From Bdellovibrio sp. SKB1291214 (GTDB lineage Bacteria; Bdellovibrionota; Bdellovibrionia; Bdellovibrionales; Bdellovibrionaceae), in assembly GCF_002209355.2 (NCBI RefSeq), contig NZ_CP106855.1:2914001-2978000 (forward strand): a DNA stretch of 64,000 nt, written 5' to 3'. Of the stretch, positions 52,415 to 63,337 are shown piece by piece. The notes beneath the pieces were generated by a model, which saw only the letters and a list, made by a program, of their open reading frames with translations, did no database searches and was not told where the DNA came from. Positions within the stretch are counted from its first letter, which is position 1; every line of letters begins with the position of its first letter. The position numbers and the translations under genes are program-made.

Positions 52415-53443
52415 ATGAAAACAATTCGTCTAGGTTACGATGCCTCCGTCGTTGGAAAACAAAATACAGGTATTGGAAATTACATCCAAAGACTTATGCA
52501 AAATCTGGCAGAGTCAGGGACGAACATTGAAGTCCACGCGTTTTCAAATGGAAATAAATCACGATACGCTTGGTACAATGTCAGCTTGAAAAAAGAGATC
52601 GAAGACAACAAAATCGACATCTTCATCCCAAGCATGGGAATCATGCCCCTTTATAAAAGTTCAAAGGTCACTTATCTGCTTCCCGTTTATGATAACACTC
52701 ATCATTTCTGCCCAGAAACGATGAGCTTTAAGGGACGCCTTATTCGCCGCTTTTTCCAACCATTCAGCATCCGAACTGCTGATCAGGTTTTCTCGATATC
52801 TCAGGCCGTTAGCCATGAGATCGAATCGTTAAGCAAGGTAAAGAAGGTTGCATTCTTTCAACCCCTGCTGAGCGATCTATTTTTAAACGCGAAGAACGAA
52901 AATCAACGGGGGCAATTCTTTCTTTCTGTGGCGACACTGGAACCACGTAAAAATATGAAGCTGTTGTTGGATGGCTATGAGTCCTACCTCAAGACAGCAA
53001 CGACACCAAAGCCATTGCTTCTGGCTGGAAAACTTGGCTGGCTTAAAGATGAGCAAACATTCCAACAAATGGAATCTTTGAAAGAGCGCAAGTTGCTCGA
53101 GGTTCTCGGTTTTATTTCTAATGAAAGACTGGTTGAGCTCTATCAAACGGCAAGTTGCTTTATAACTTTGTCTAAGTATGAGGGCTTCAACATGCCGATC
53201 ATGGAAGCCCAAAGCCAAGGATGCCCGGTCATTTGCTCCGACATTCCTGTTCATCACGAAGCTTCGGAAGAAAAAGCGATATTTGCTAAACTCAACGTCG
53301 AATCAGTCAGCCAAGCAATTAAATCATTTACTGACGTTACAGTGAACACCTCTCAAGAAGTTTTGCGTAAGCACTATCTTCAAAGAAATCAAAACATCGT
53401 GAGCAGCTTTGCGACCTTTGTTAGGAATTTGTACAATGACTAA
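52415..53443 (+). CDS. GT4-family glycosyltransferase
   Basis: This 342-aa GT-B fold protein has a donor domain in the GT4 (glycosyl transferases group 1) pattern: F-L-S-V-A-T-L-E-P-R-K-N (near 168-179), V-L-G-F-I-S-N-E-R-L and the E-x7-E type stretch S-K-Y-E-G-F-N-M-P-I-M-E-A (near 251-263). GAGGATAGG precedes the ATG. It is located between wecA and a second GT4 gene. Its likely role is transfer of mannose or D-rhamnose from the GDP-sugar onto the lipid-linked chain; the actual linkage cannot be told from sequence. Confidence 0.85.
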   Translation: MKTIRLGYDASVVGKQNTGIGNYIQRLMQNLAESGTNIEVHAFSNGNKSRYAWYNVSLKKEIEDNKIDIFIPSMGIMPLYKSSKVTYLLPVYDNTHHFCPETMSFKGRLIRRFFQPFSIRTADQVFSISQAVSHEIESLSKVKKVAFFQPLLSDLFLNAKNENQRGQFFLSVATLEPRKNMKLLLDGYESYLKTATTPKPLLLAGKLGWLKDEQTFQQMESLKERKLLEVLGFISNERLVELYQTASCFITLSKYEGFNMPIMEAQSQGCPVICSDIPVHHEASEEKAIFAKLNVESVSQAIKSFTDVTVNTSQEVLRKHYLQRNQNIVSSFATFVRNLYND

Positions 53444-54527
53444 ACCACGCATCTTGATTATCGGAAAATATTTTTCACCCGCTCGAGGTGGAATCGAAAC
53501 AGCATCTCTTAATTTAGCAAAAGATCTAGCTCAGGCTGGTTGTGATGTTGAGATTTACTGCTCAAATCATGAAGTAAGAAAAGCCAATCGCTTCACGGCA
53601 GAATTTAATCTGACTCGCTTCTTTAATTTCGGGATTCTATTTTCTCAGCCCCTGTACTTGGGAGTTTTCTTTAAACTTCTTTGGAACAGAAGAAAGTTTG
53701 ATTACATTCACCTTCAATGGCCGGACTTATTAGCCTTAGCTGCAATTAATATTGCACGTCCCACAGGCTCACTGACCGTACAGTGGCACAGCGATATTGT
53801 TCGCCAAAAGCTTTTAGGTAAAATATTAGGACCGATGATCCATGACGTTTTGAAACGTGCCTCGACTGTTTTAGTTGCGACGAAAACTTATGCGGATGCA
53901 TCTGAAGTTCTAAAAAACTATCACAGCAAAATTAAAATTCTGCCTTACTATATCGATGCACCAGAAAAAACGTCCGTTAAAAATCCGATCATGCCTGGAT
54001 GTATTATCAGCATCGGCCGACATGTGGGATACAAGGACTTTAAAACTTTGATTCTTGGCTATCACAAAGCGAACTTGCAACGTCCGTTGGTTCTTGTTGG
54101 TGGTGGCGAACTATTGGAAGAACATAAAGACTTGGTAGCCTCTTTAGGACTTCAATCCAAAGTTCATTTCTATCCAGCGGCTTCAGAAGAAGTAAAAAAT
54201 CAACTGTTGGAAGATTGTGCTTACTTTGCTTTGGCGTCTAATTCTCGAGCCGAGGCATTTGGTATCGTCTTGATCGAAGCTTTAAGTCACGGCAAGCCGC
54301 TTTTAATTTCCAACTTACATGGCTCAGGCATGGTGGAAATTAATCAAAACAATGTGACAGGGCTTTTCTTTGAAGTTGGAGATGTCGCTGACTGTGCTAA
54401 AAAAATGAACGAAATGGAAACCTTCATTCACGGAAGCCAAGTCCACGAAAAATGCTTAGAGCGCTTCGAGAGCGTTTTCTCCCGACCAGCTCACGTTGCA
54501 ACTTTAAAGACAGTTTATAAATTCTAA
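53436..54527 (+). CDS. GT4-family glycosyltransferase
   Basis: This 363-aa GT-B glycosyltransferase has an N-terminal acceptor domain with I-I-G-K-Y-F-S-P-A-R-G-G-I-E-T (near 9-23), the glycine-rich opening of the family. The donor domain has S-I-G-R-H-V-G-Y-K-D-F (near 192) and S-R-A-E-A-F-G-I-V-L-I-E-A (near 271-283). The ATG at 53436 overlaps the stop of the previous gene by 8 bp; a longer frame from 53409 is not needed. The two GT4 proteins probably act one after the other on the same chain. Its last 4 bp overlap the rmd end. Confidence 0.85.
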   Translation: MTKPRILIIGKYFSPARGGIETASLNLAKDLAQAGCDVEIYCSNHEVRKANRFTAEFNLTRFFNFGILFSQPLYLGVFFKLLWNRRKFDYIHLQWPDLLALAAINIARPTGSLTVQWHSDIVRQKLLGKILGPMIHDVLKRASTVLVATKTYADASEVLKNYHSKIKILPYYIDAPEKTSVKNPIMPGCIISIGRHVGYKDFKTLILGYHKANLQRPLVLVGGGELLEEHKDLVASLGLQSKVHFYPAASEEVKNQLLEDCAYFALASNSRAEAFGIVLIEALSHGKPLLISNLHGSGMVEINQNNVTGLFFEVGDVADCAKKMNEMETFIHGSQVHEKCLERFESVFSRPAHVATLKTVYKF

Positions 54528-55420
54528 GGCTTTAAAAAGCTTTGGATATATTCAGCATCAGTTCCAACATGAGGCTTCCAGTTAAATACCGACTGGGCCT
54601 TTTCGGAACTTGCTTTAATCAGATACGGATCATCGCTTCTTAAGCGCGAAGGATCCAGTTGAAATTCAACATTCACCTCTAAATTTGCAGCAAGCGCTTC
54701 AGCTAAATCACGCAATTTTCTGGTTTGACCACTGGAAACATTGAACACGCTATAAGGCGCTACCAGATCACGCACCAGAACTTTTAATAGCAATGCGATT
54801 AGATCATCAACACTGCTAAAATCTCTGAAAAGTTCAAGGTTACCAACGGGAATTGATTCCTTCTGCACACTTCCCTTTTTCGCCAAAATGGAACGATAAA
54901 GAGATGGAAAGAAGAAAGGACCCGTCTGACTTGAATGACTATGATTAAATAACCTTAGAACAACAGCATTTCCGATATCAAAAGAACTGAAATACTGAGA
55001 GATGATGGCTTCTGCCATCCACTTTGTTTTAGCGTAATAGTTGGGTGGAGCTACAGGACTTTGTTCGTTCAATAGAACGTCTTTAGCACCTTCAGGAATA
55101 TGATAAACTTGCCCCGTGCTGGCAAAAACAAAACGAGCTTTTCGTTTTAAACGAACAAGGGCCTCCAACAAAAAAGCGGTGCCCTGAACATTCACTGCGA
55201 CTGCCTTGGCAGGATTTTCTTCGCAGTCTTTGACATTGCTGATGCCCGCCAAATGAACAATGGAGTCAAATTCACTCTTACTCAATTGTTCTTGGACGTT
55301 TTTGAAATCAGTGATATCACCTTCGAACAAAACGGCCTTGAAACCTGAAGACGACAAAGCCGTCTGCAGACGCGTTCCAAGGAAGCCAGCATGTCCTGTG
55401 ATCAACACTGCTGGCATCAT
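54524..55420 (-). CDS. rmd: GDP-6-deoxy-D-lyxo-4-hexulose reductase (Rmd-like)
   Basis: This 298-aa extended short-chain dehydrogenase has T-G-H-A-G-F-L-G (NAD(P)-binding, near 8-15), H-L-A-G-I-S-N, and the catalytic Y-Y-A-K-T-K (YxxxK, near 140). Later blocks F-N-H (near 166), S-R-D-F-like L-F-R-D-F-S-S-V-D-D, F-N-V-S-S-G-Q and D-P-S-R-L-R match Pseudomonas Rmd, which makes GDP-D-rhamnose. It directly follows gmd, the enzyme that makes its substrate, with AAGG for its own start at the gmd stop. A fucose or colitose-type reductase is less likely. Confidence 0.78.
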   Translation of the reverse strand: MMPAVLITGHAGFLGTRLQTALSSSGFKAVLFEGDITDFKNVQEQLSKSEFDSIVHLAGISNVKDCEENPAKAVAVNVQGTAFLLEALVRLKRKARFVFASTGQVYHIPEGAKDVLLNEQSPVAPPNYYAKTKWMAEAIISQYFSSFDIGNAVVLRLFNHSHSSQTGPFFFPSLYRSILAKKGSVQKESIPVGNLELFRDFSSVDDLIALLLKVLVRDLVAPYSVFNVSSGQTRKLRDLAEALAANLEVNVEFQLDPSRLRSDDPYLIKASSEKAQSVFNWKPHVGTDAEYIQSFLKP

Positions 55421-57633
<2,213 letters not shown>

Positions 57634-57644
57634 GGCACAAGGCA

Positions 57645-58436
57645 ATGATTAAAGAAGTTAAAGATATCTATAAGTTTAGGCATTTCATATTAAATGGCGT
57701 AAAACGTGATTTTCAGGTGCGTTACAAACGAAGTATTTTGGGAGTGCTTTGGATTTTCATTCAGCCATTAGCAATGATCTCAATATACACGCTTATTTTT
57801 TCTCAATTAGCGAGAGTTAAAATCCCCAACAATGACAGTATGTTCGGATACAGCATGTTTCTTTGCTCGGGACTTTTAACATGGAACTTTCTAGTCGAAA
57901 CAATTACAAGAAGCCAGAGCGTATATATCGACAATGCAAATCTAATTAAGAAAGCAGCTTTACCGAAGATTTGCTTCCCAGTCTCAGCAACTCTCACTTC
58001 GCTGGTTAATTTAATAATTGTTCTATCCCTATTTTTTTTGTTTTTAATAATTACTGGAAACTTTCCTATTCACACCTTCATCTATTTCCCCTTAGTTCTT
58101 CTAGTACATGTGCTATTTAGCTTCTCGGTGGGAAACATATTGGGTGTCTTGAATGTGTTTTTTAGAGATGTCAGCCAAATGATGACGGTCTTCATTCAAG
58201 TCTGGTTCTGGGGAACACCCATAGTCTACATGATCGACAGCCTACCTCCCCGCTTACGTTTTTTCGTAGGCCTTAATCCGGCTACATTTTTCGCTCAGTC
58301 TTATCAATCGATAGTGCTGGATGGATCCATCAACTTTCAGTCATTTGGGATAGTAACTGCAGTTTCACTTATTCTATGTCTATTTTCTCTAAGGCTATTA
58401 AGAAAACACGGAGCTGCGATGGCGGATGAATTATGA
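57645..58436 (+). CDS. wzm: polysaccharide ABC transporter permease
   Basis: This is a 263-aa ABC-2-type membrane protein with six hydrophobic helices. The N-terminal amphipathic stretch Y-K-F-R-H-F-I-L-N-G-V-K-R-D-F-Q-V-R-Y-K-R-S (to about 30) comes before L-G-V-L-W-I-F-I-Q-P, as in Wzm/KpsM/TagG. In the last part, P-I-V-Y-M-I and N-P-A-T-F-F are conserved. It forms a channel that moves undecaprenyl-PP-linked polysaccharide across the inner membrane. Its stop overlaps the wzt start by 4 bp, which gives tight coupling of the two subunits. Confidence 0.9.
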   Translation: MIKEVKDIYKFRHFILNGVKRDFQVRYKRSILGVLWIFIQPLAMISIYTLIFSQLARVKIPNNDSMFGYSMFLCSGLLTWNFLVETITRSQSVYIDNANLIKKAALPKICFPVSATLTSLVNLIIVLSLFFLFLIITGNFPIHTFIYFPLVLLVHVLFSFSVGNILGVLNVFFRDVSQMMTVFIQVWFWGTPIVYMIDSLPPRLRFFVGLNPATFFAQSYQSIVLDGSINFQSFGIVTAVSLILCLFSLRLLRKHGAAMADEL

Positions 58437-59668
58437 TTCAAATCAAAGCGCACAATCTTCAAAAAGGATATAAACGATATTATTCGAGATTAGGGAAGGT
58501 TCTAGACTGGATTCTGCCTTTCAAAACATCTCTATTCAAATATATCTGGGTGTTAAAAGGTCTTTCCTTCGAGGTCTCCGAGGGCGAATCCGTAGGAATC
58601 ATCGGGGTCAACGGCGCTGGCAAGAGTACGTTGTTAAAGCTAATCTGTGGTACAACTTTTCCAACGGCTGGAAGCATCGAGGTTGTGGGAAATGTCTCTG
58701 CACTTCTTGAGCTTGGCCTTGGATTTCACCCCGAGTTCACAGGCCGCCAGAACATTTATATGTCCGGACAGATTCAAGGACTTTCAAAACAAGAAATAGA
58801 CGAATTGGTTCCAAGCATTGAAGAATTCGCAGATATCGGTCCGTACATCGATGAGCCTGTACGTGTGTACTCCAGTGGCATGATGGTTCGTCTTGCCTTT
58901 GCAGTTGCAACCGCAAAAAGGCCCGACATCCTTATCGTCGATGAAGCTCTTTCAGTCGGTGACATTCAGTTTCAACAGAAATGCTTTGAACGTATCGGCA
59001 AATACCGAGAACAAGGCACAACGTTGCTATTTGTGACACACGACTTGAACATCATTCACACATTATGCGACAGAGCGATCCTTCTGGCTGATGGTGAAAT
59101 TAAATTCGCTGGCAATACAACAAAAGCTGTTGAAATCTTTTTAGGCTACCTCAATGAGTACAGAGCCGTAAATCTTCATGAGCCAGCGAAAGCCACAGAC
59201 GTTTCGCATAAGTATGACGACATCAATAAATACATTATGTCTGCAAAAATCGTTGATTCAGATAATAACGAACAACCATTTCTTTATGAAAAGCAGGATT
59301 ACTATCTCCAACTTGAAGTTACAAATTTAGCACAATACAAAGACCCTCACGTTGGCATCAGAATTCAAAATAAAAAAGGCTTTGTAATGTATGAAAGCAA
59401 TACATATTGCCACAGAGTTTCTATCGAGAAATCTGCTGACCTCAACAAACCATTCACTCTGAAAATTAAATTTAGAAATAACCTTGTTGCAGATTCTTAC
59501 ACTCTAGCTATTGGAGTAGAATCTGGCGGGATCGGAGAAAGTGAATTCGAACAGGTTGTATGCATCACACAGCGTTTTATGAATTTCAATGTATTGAAAC
59601 GTCCACAGGAAAAGCCTATCTGGGCCGGAGTTTGCAACCTACAGACCGAAATGACAATCTCTCAATAA
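58433..59668 (+). CDS. wzt: polysaccharide ABC transporter ATPase with sugar-binding tail
   Basis: In this 411-aa protein residues 1-240 are the ABC ATPase with Walker A G-V-N-G-A-G-K-S-T (58-66), the signature Y-S-S-G-M (near 144), Walker B I-L-I-V-D-E-A (near 166) and switch H-D. The extra C-terminal part (about 260-405, beta-rich, with V-G-I-R-I-Q-N-K-K-G-F and A-I-G-V-E-S-G-G) is like the carbohydrate-binding domain of Wzt from O-antigens capped at the non-reducing end. Such a domain recognises the finished chain end and makes export depend on capping. KpsT/TagH-type transporters lack it. A terminator follows. Confidence 0.9.
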   Translation: MIQIKAHNLQKGYKRYYSRLGKVLDWILPFKTSLFKYIWVLKGLSFEVSEGESVGIIGVNGAGKSTLLKLICGTTFPTAGSIEVVGNVSALLELGLGFHPEFTGRQNIYMSGQIQGLSKQEIDELVPSIEEFADIGPYIDEPVRVYSSGMMVRLAFAVATAKRPDILIVDEALSVGDIQFQQKCFERIGKYREQGTTLLFVTHDLNIIHTLCDRAILLADGEIKFAGNTTKAVEIFLGYLNEYRAVNLHEPAKATDVSHKYDDINKYIMSAKIVDSDNNEQPFLYEKQDYYLQLEVTNLAQYKDPHVGIRIQNKKGFVMYESNTYCHRVSIEKSADLNKPFTLKIKFRNNLVADSYTLAIGVESGGIGESEFEQVVCITQRFMNFNVLKRPQEKPIWAGVCNLQTEMTISQ

Positions 59669-59703
59669 AAAAGCTGTACCGGATTCGGTACAGCTTTTTT
59701 TTT
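59667..59703. terminator. bidirectional rho-independent terminator
   Basis: GCTGTACCG/CGGTACAGC, a perfect 9-bp stem with loop GATT, lies between A and T runs. The T run continues past the stop codon of the minus-strand gene ending at 59702. It closes the manC-wzm-wzt operon and the glycosyltransferase operon on the other strand. Confidence 0.92.
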
Positions 59704-62131
59704 AAATACTCACTTCAGATTTTCGATAGCGTTCAGATGCCAATAAGTAAACCTGCTTTATCTTATTCACGGCGTCCTCATGCACGATCTCAGCCCACTG
59801 TTGAAGCCCCTCCTCGTCAGGTTTAACCCAAACAAAGTCTGCAGCCTTAACTGGAACCAACTCGTATTTTACTGGATAGATCAAACCATTCCAGCGACTG
59901 TCTTTTTTTATATCGTCAGAACCCGACCAATCGGTCATCACGACGAAGTTTCCAACCTCCGCCATCTCAGCGCAATTAAGACCATATCCCTCCGATCTAT
60001 GCAGGGAGATGTAGCAATCACAAGCTCTCTTCAGCCCAATCTGCTCCTCGTATGAGGTCTGTCTTTGATCCAAAATTATTACGCTATCTTTGTACTGATT
60101 TTTAATATTTGTTTTAAACAACTCGTACTCAGAAAGCATCGTTAGCTCTTTAGGTTTGGGAAGATGGATATAAAGAACTAAAGCTGCATTTTCATTTTCC
60201 AAAGCAGCAGTGAAACTACTGATAGCGGCATCTTGATTTTTACGAGCACCACCAGAGGAAAATGAGTAAGATGCCAAAAATAATACTTTATTCGCGGGCA
60301 ACTTAAAGTAATTGCGATCATACTTCTGACCGTAGAATTCCTTGATTTTCAACTTCAAAGGATAAGTACTAACTTTAATTTTTCCATTAGCGTCTTTAAT
60401 AGCATCTCTCACAAAATCCGAACCAGCCCAAATTTCGTCTGGATACTTCAAATTCTGAGCAAGTCTTTTGGGAATCTTAGGCAACTCCCAAAACGTATAG
60501 TTGATGTTATACCTTCCCTTCAAAATACCATTCAAACGGACAAATGATTTCTCGTTAAATGGAAATCCATCAGAGAGGATATTAGTGGGGTACTTTAAAC
60601 GTGTCGTAACATACTTTTCCAGGTCCGGAAAATCTTGCTTAATATTCGAGTGGTCTTGAGGATAGACATTATACAAAGATACAGGAATACCTTCTTCAAT
60701 CAACTGACGAACCATATAGCAAGTGGCATTGAATACCCCGCCTTCAACAAAGTTTGTGATTACATTCACACCTTGATGAAGATCGGGACGTTTTCTATCT
60801 CCGAGTAGAGCATGCCTAACCTGCCACTTTTTAGCGTACAAGTATTGAACAGTCTTATTATTGAAGTATCTATTTTTAACTCTAAAAGAAATTGACCGAC
60901 ATACCTTTTTAAAAAAACGTTGGCAAATCACCTTCCAGGAAATCTTCTCTCTATTTCTCATAAAGTAAGACTTCCCCAAGAATCCAACACCTTTTAGCAT
61001 TAACTTTGAAATAGGATCACTTGGGGTATCAGAGAAATAAAAGTCAAAACTTCCATTTGCGAATGACCGATTTTCTAGATCACTCACACTTGATTTGGCA
61101 AAAGCATTTGTTAGATGATCGGGAACATCTGTCTTTGCAGATGAATACGTATTCAGACGGGGTACTATCTTCAGATCCATCATCACACGGGCCAACTCTA
61201 CGTCCTCAGCTTGATTGTGATAGATAAAGTCATTAAACGGCACTTCTTTAAACAAGGCCGTTTTACCAATTAAAAGACCGCCGTTTAAATAATGAGAGTG
61301 CCAAGATTTTTTATAATCAGTGCACTCAGAAATTTGCCCCCAAAACATCTCACCACGGTCATCAATAGAGCAATAACCAGGGTATGGCTTACCACTCGCA
61401 TGAAATTGATTAACCGTTAAGAAATCAAAATCATACCCATATTTATCAAACCCGGTGAAGAAATCTGAATTCAAAACATAGCGATCATGTACTAACATGA
61501 TATTTTCATGGGTTGCCATCGCTACAAGATCATTCTTCTTTTTGCAGATCTCAGCATGAAGATCACTGTAGGCTTTGTCGTTGTATCTAACTTGGTATTT
61601 ATCCAGCAAGCTTGAGTAAGGCCCACAAATAATAATCTCGTGTTCCGCCCCGCCAAACTCACGTATCGATCTACAGAATGCTTCTACAAGTTCAGGTTTT
61701 TTACCCTGCGTAAGCATCCCAAACGTCCAAAGATTCTTGCTAACGACGGTATTACGCTTAATTTGATATGAATTAGTGATGACCCCAGAAGAAATGCTTT
61801 CGAATTTCAAACTTGCATTGATACCATATTTACGAAACAAAAAACTTTTTACAGCTGGAATAGTGATAAATTCATTTTGAATGTACGAAAATGTCACCAT
61901 GCCTTCATCAGCGATAAGGCGAATCAACTCATCAAGCCTAATTTTCCAACCCAAATCAGACAGAGGCTTTTCCGTGCACCAGATAAAATCGAATTTTCTT
62001 TGCAAATCAGCGGCCGGTCTAAAATCTTTCGTGGCGGACAGGTCAACACTTACGCCTTGAATTTCAGAATGCTTACCATCCCAAAAATGTTTTCCTTTAG
62101 CCGAAGATAGTTCCTTAAGAAATTCGTTCAC
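59702..62131 (-). CDS. multidomain glycosyltransferase (methyltransferase-like, GT-A, GT4)
   Basis: This GTG-started 809-aa protein (GAGG 8 nt upstream) has no signal peptide. Residues 1-130 resemble the second half of a Rossmann methyltransferase, but the SAM-binding glycine motif is absent, so this part is probably inactive. Residues 131-380 are a GT-A/GT2-like domain with H-D-R-Y-V-L (near 214), Y-L-N-G-G-L-L-I-G-K (near 278) and Q-A-E-D-V-E-L-A-R (near 306). Residues about 450-805 are a GT4-like domain with the late motif S-E-G-Y-G-L-N-C-A-E-M-A (near 718-729). Two transferases in one chain would allow two sugars to be added in turn. It is the last gene of a minus-strand operon. Confidence 0.78.
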   Translation of the reverse strand: MNEFLKELSSAKGKHFWDGKHSEIQGVSVDLSATKDFRPAADLQRKFDFIWCTEKPLSDLGWKIRLDELIRLIADEGMVTFSYIQNEFITIPAVKSFLFRKYGINASLKFESISSGVITNSYQIKRNTVVSKNLWTFGMLTQGKKPELVEAFCRSIREFGGAEHEIIICGPYSSLLDKYQVRYNDKAYSDLHAEICKKKNDLVAMATHENIMLVHDRYVLNSDFFTGFDKYGYDFDFLTVNQFHASGKPYPGYCSIDDRGEMFWGQISECTDYKKSWHSHYLNGGLLIGKTALFKEVPFNDFIYHNQAEDVELARVMMDLKIVPRLNTYSSAKTDVPDHLTNAFAKSSVSDLENRSFANGSFDFYFSDTPSDPISKLMLKGVGFLGKSYFMRNREKISWKVICQRFFKKVCRSISFRVKNRYFNNKTVQYLYAKKWQVRHALLGDRKRPDLHQGVNVITNFVEGGVFNATCYMVRQLIEEGIPVSLYNVYPQDHSNIKQDFPDLEKYVTTRLKYPTNILSDGFPFNEKSFVRLNGILKGRYNINYTFWELPKIPKRLAQNLKYPDEIWAGSDFVRDAIKDANGKIKVSTYPLKLKIKEFYGQKYDRNYFKLPANKVLFLASYSFSSGGARKNQDAAISSFTAALENENAALVLYIHLPKPKELTMLSEYELFKTNIKNQYKDSVIILDQRQTSYEEQIGLKRACDCYISLHRSEGYGLNCAEMAEVGNFVVMTDWSGSDDIKKDSRWNGLIYPVKYELVPVKAADFVWVKPDEEGLQQWAEIVHEDAVNKIKQVYLLASERYRKSEVSI

Positions 62132-62176
62132 AGAGACAGCCTCACAGTTCTCCTTACAAAAGCAAACCAGTTCTAT

Positions 62177-63337
62177 TTAAAATATTTGCCCGACATGTTC
62201 GTAACGAGCTTGCAGCTGACTGACATACTCTTTATGGACACTGGAATTAATTCTATAGTTACCAGACTTAATTTTCTTTAGATTAGCAACAAAAGAATCA
62301 ATATCTCGGTAGTCGCAAGTCAAATCGCCAAAATAATTGATCTCTTTGCATGATGATGAATTTGAGGTCACACATGGCTTACCGTAGTCTTGTGCTTCAA
62401 GAATAGGCAGACCAAGCCCCTCGTAGATGCTCGGAAAGAACAAACAGTCACACTCTTGATATAACTTCCTTAAAGTAAGGTCTGATCCCGACAGCCACCA
62501 TTTATACCTAATTCCATCACTATCAAGTAGCTTTAGACTGTTATAAATATCACGCGCATTCATTCGAGGACCACCGACCAAGTACAACTCGAAATCCATC
62601 TCTTTTTTTAACTTTCTTAAAACCTGAATCCCGTTCTCGAAGTTCTTTCGCACATCGAAAAAGTTTACACACAAGATCTTAATAGGTTCTGTCCCTCGGA
62701 CCTCGTTAGAGATATTCGAATTAATTTCGTACGGCAGCACAACATGCTCTACCGCAGTCGTTTTCAAATATTTCTTCATCAACGCAAAATCACTTTTCGT
62801 ATTTTCGGATATATGCAGAATTTTTTTTGAATTTCTGATGAAATACTCAAAACCCTGCTTATGCTGATGCGTGAATTTAAACAAATTGGCATATCTGCCA
62901 TTAAACCAAATTTCATTAAGCGAAACTAAATTTGGAATGACATCATAAACTATTCCCGAAGTATTTTTTAAAACAGGAAATTTATCATCAACCAACCAAG
63001 GTGCCGTAATCAAAATGTCATCAAAATCAGATAGGTTCTTGGCGATTTTTTCTTTTTTTAGAAAATCCCTTTGCCGTGCAACGCCCGACTTTCCAAAAAT
63101 TTTAGAAATACTTAAAACTTCATTTGTGAGCGGCGCAAAGTCTCTGATTGAGTATGAATTTTTATATTTCTCCGGGAACTCGCCCGCACAAACAAAATTG
63201 AACTCGCCATTATGGTAAGTGGTGAAATAGATTTCGCGACCGAGTTTTTTAAACTCGTTATAATAGTAGTTAATAACGCGCCTAACGCCGACATGATCAT
63301 TCAAGAAATTTGGTTCTACGACAAAAAGGATATTCAT
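62177..63337 (-). CDS. GT4-family glycosyltransferase
   Basis: This 386-aa GT-B glycosyltransferase has I-L-F-V-V-E-P-N-F-L at the start and an acceptor domain to about 195. The donor domain has K-I-L-C-V-N-F-F-D-V-R-K-N-F (near 220-233), Y-L-V-G-G-P-R and the E-x7-E type motif S-I-Y-E-G-L-G-L-P-I-L-E-A (near 317-329). Its ATG overlaps the previous stop (TGATG), so it is coupled to the gene at 63337-64000. The 45-bp gap to the next gene includes GAGG for that gene. The sugar and linkage are not known. Confidence 0.85.
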   Translation of the reverse strand: MNILFVVEPNFLNDHVGVRRVINYYYNEFKKLGREIYFTTYHNGEFNFVCAGEFPEKYKNSYSIRDFAPLTNEVLSISKIFGKSGVARQRDFLKKEKIAKNLSDFDDILITAPWLVDDKFPVLKNTSGIVYDVIPNLVSLNEIWFNGRYANLFKFTHQHKQGFEYFIRNSKKILHISENTKSDFALMKKYLKTTAVEHVVLPYEINSNISNEVRGTEPIKILCVNFFDVRKNFENGIQVLRKLKKEMDFELYLVGGPRMNARDIYNSLKLLDSDGIRYKWWLSGSDLTLRKLYQECDCLFFPSIYEGLGLPILEAQDYGKPCVTSNSSSCKEINYFGDLTCDYRDIDSFVANLKKIKSGNYRINSSVHKEYVSQLQARYEHVGQIF

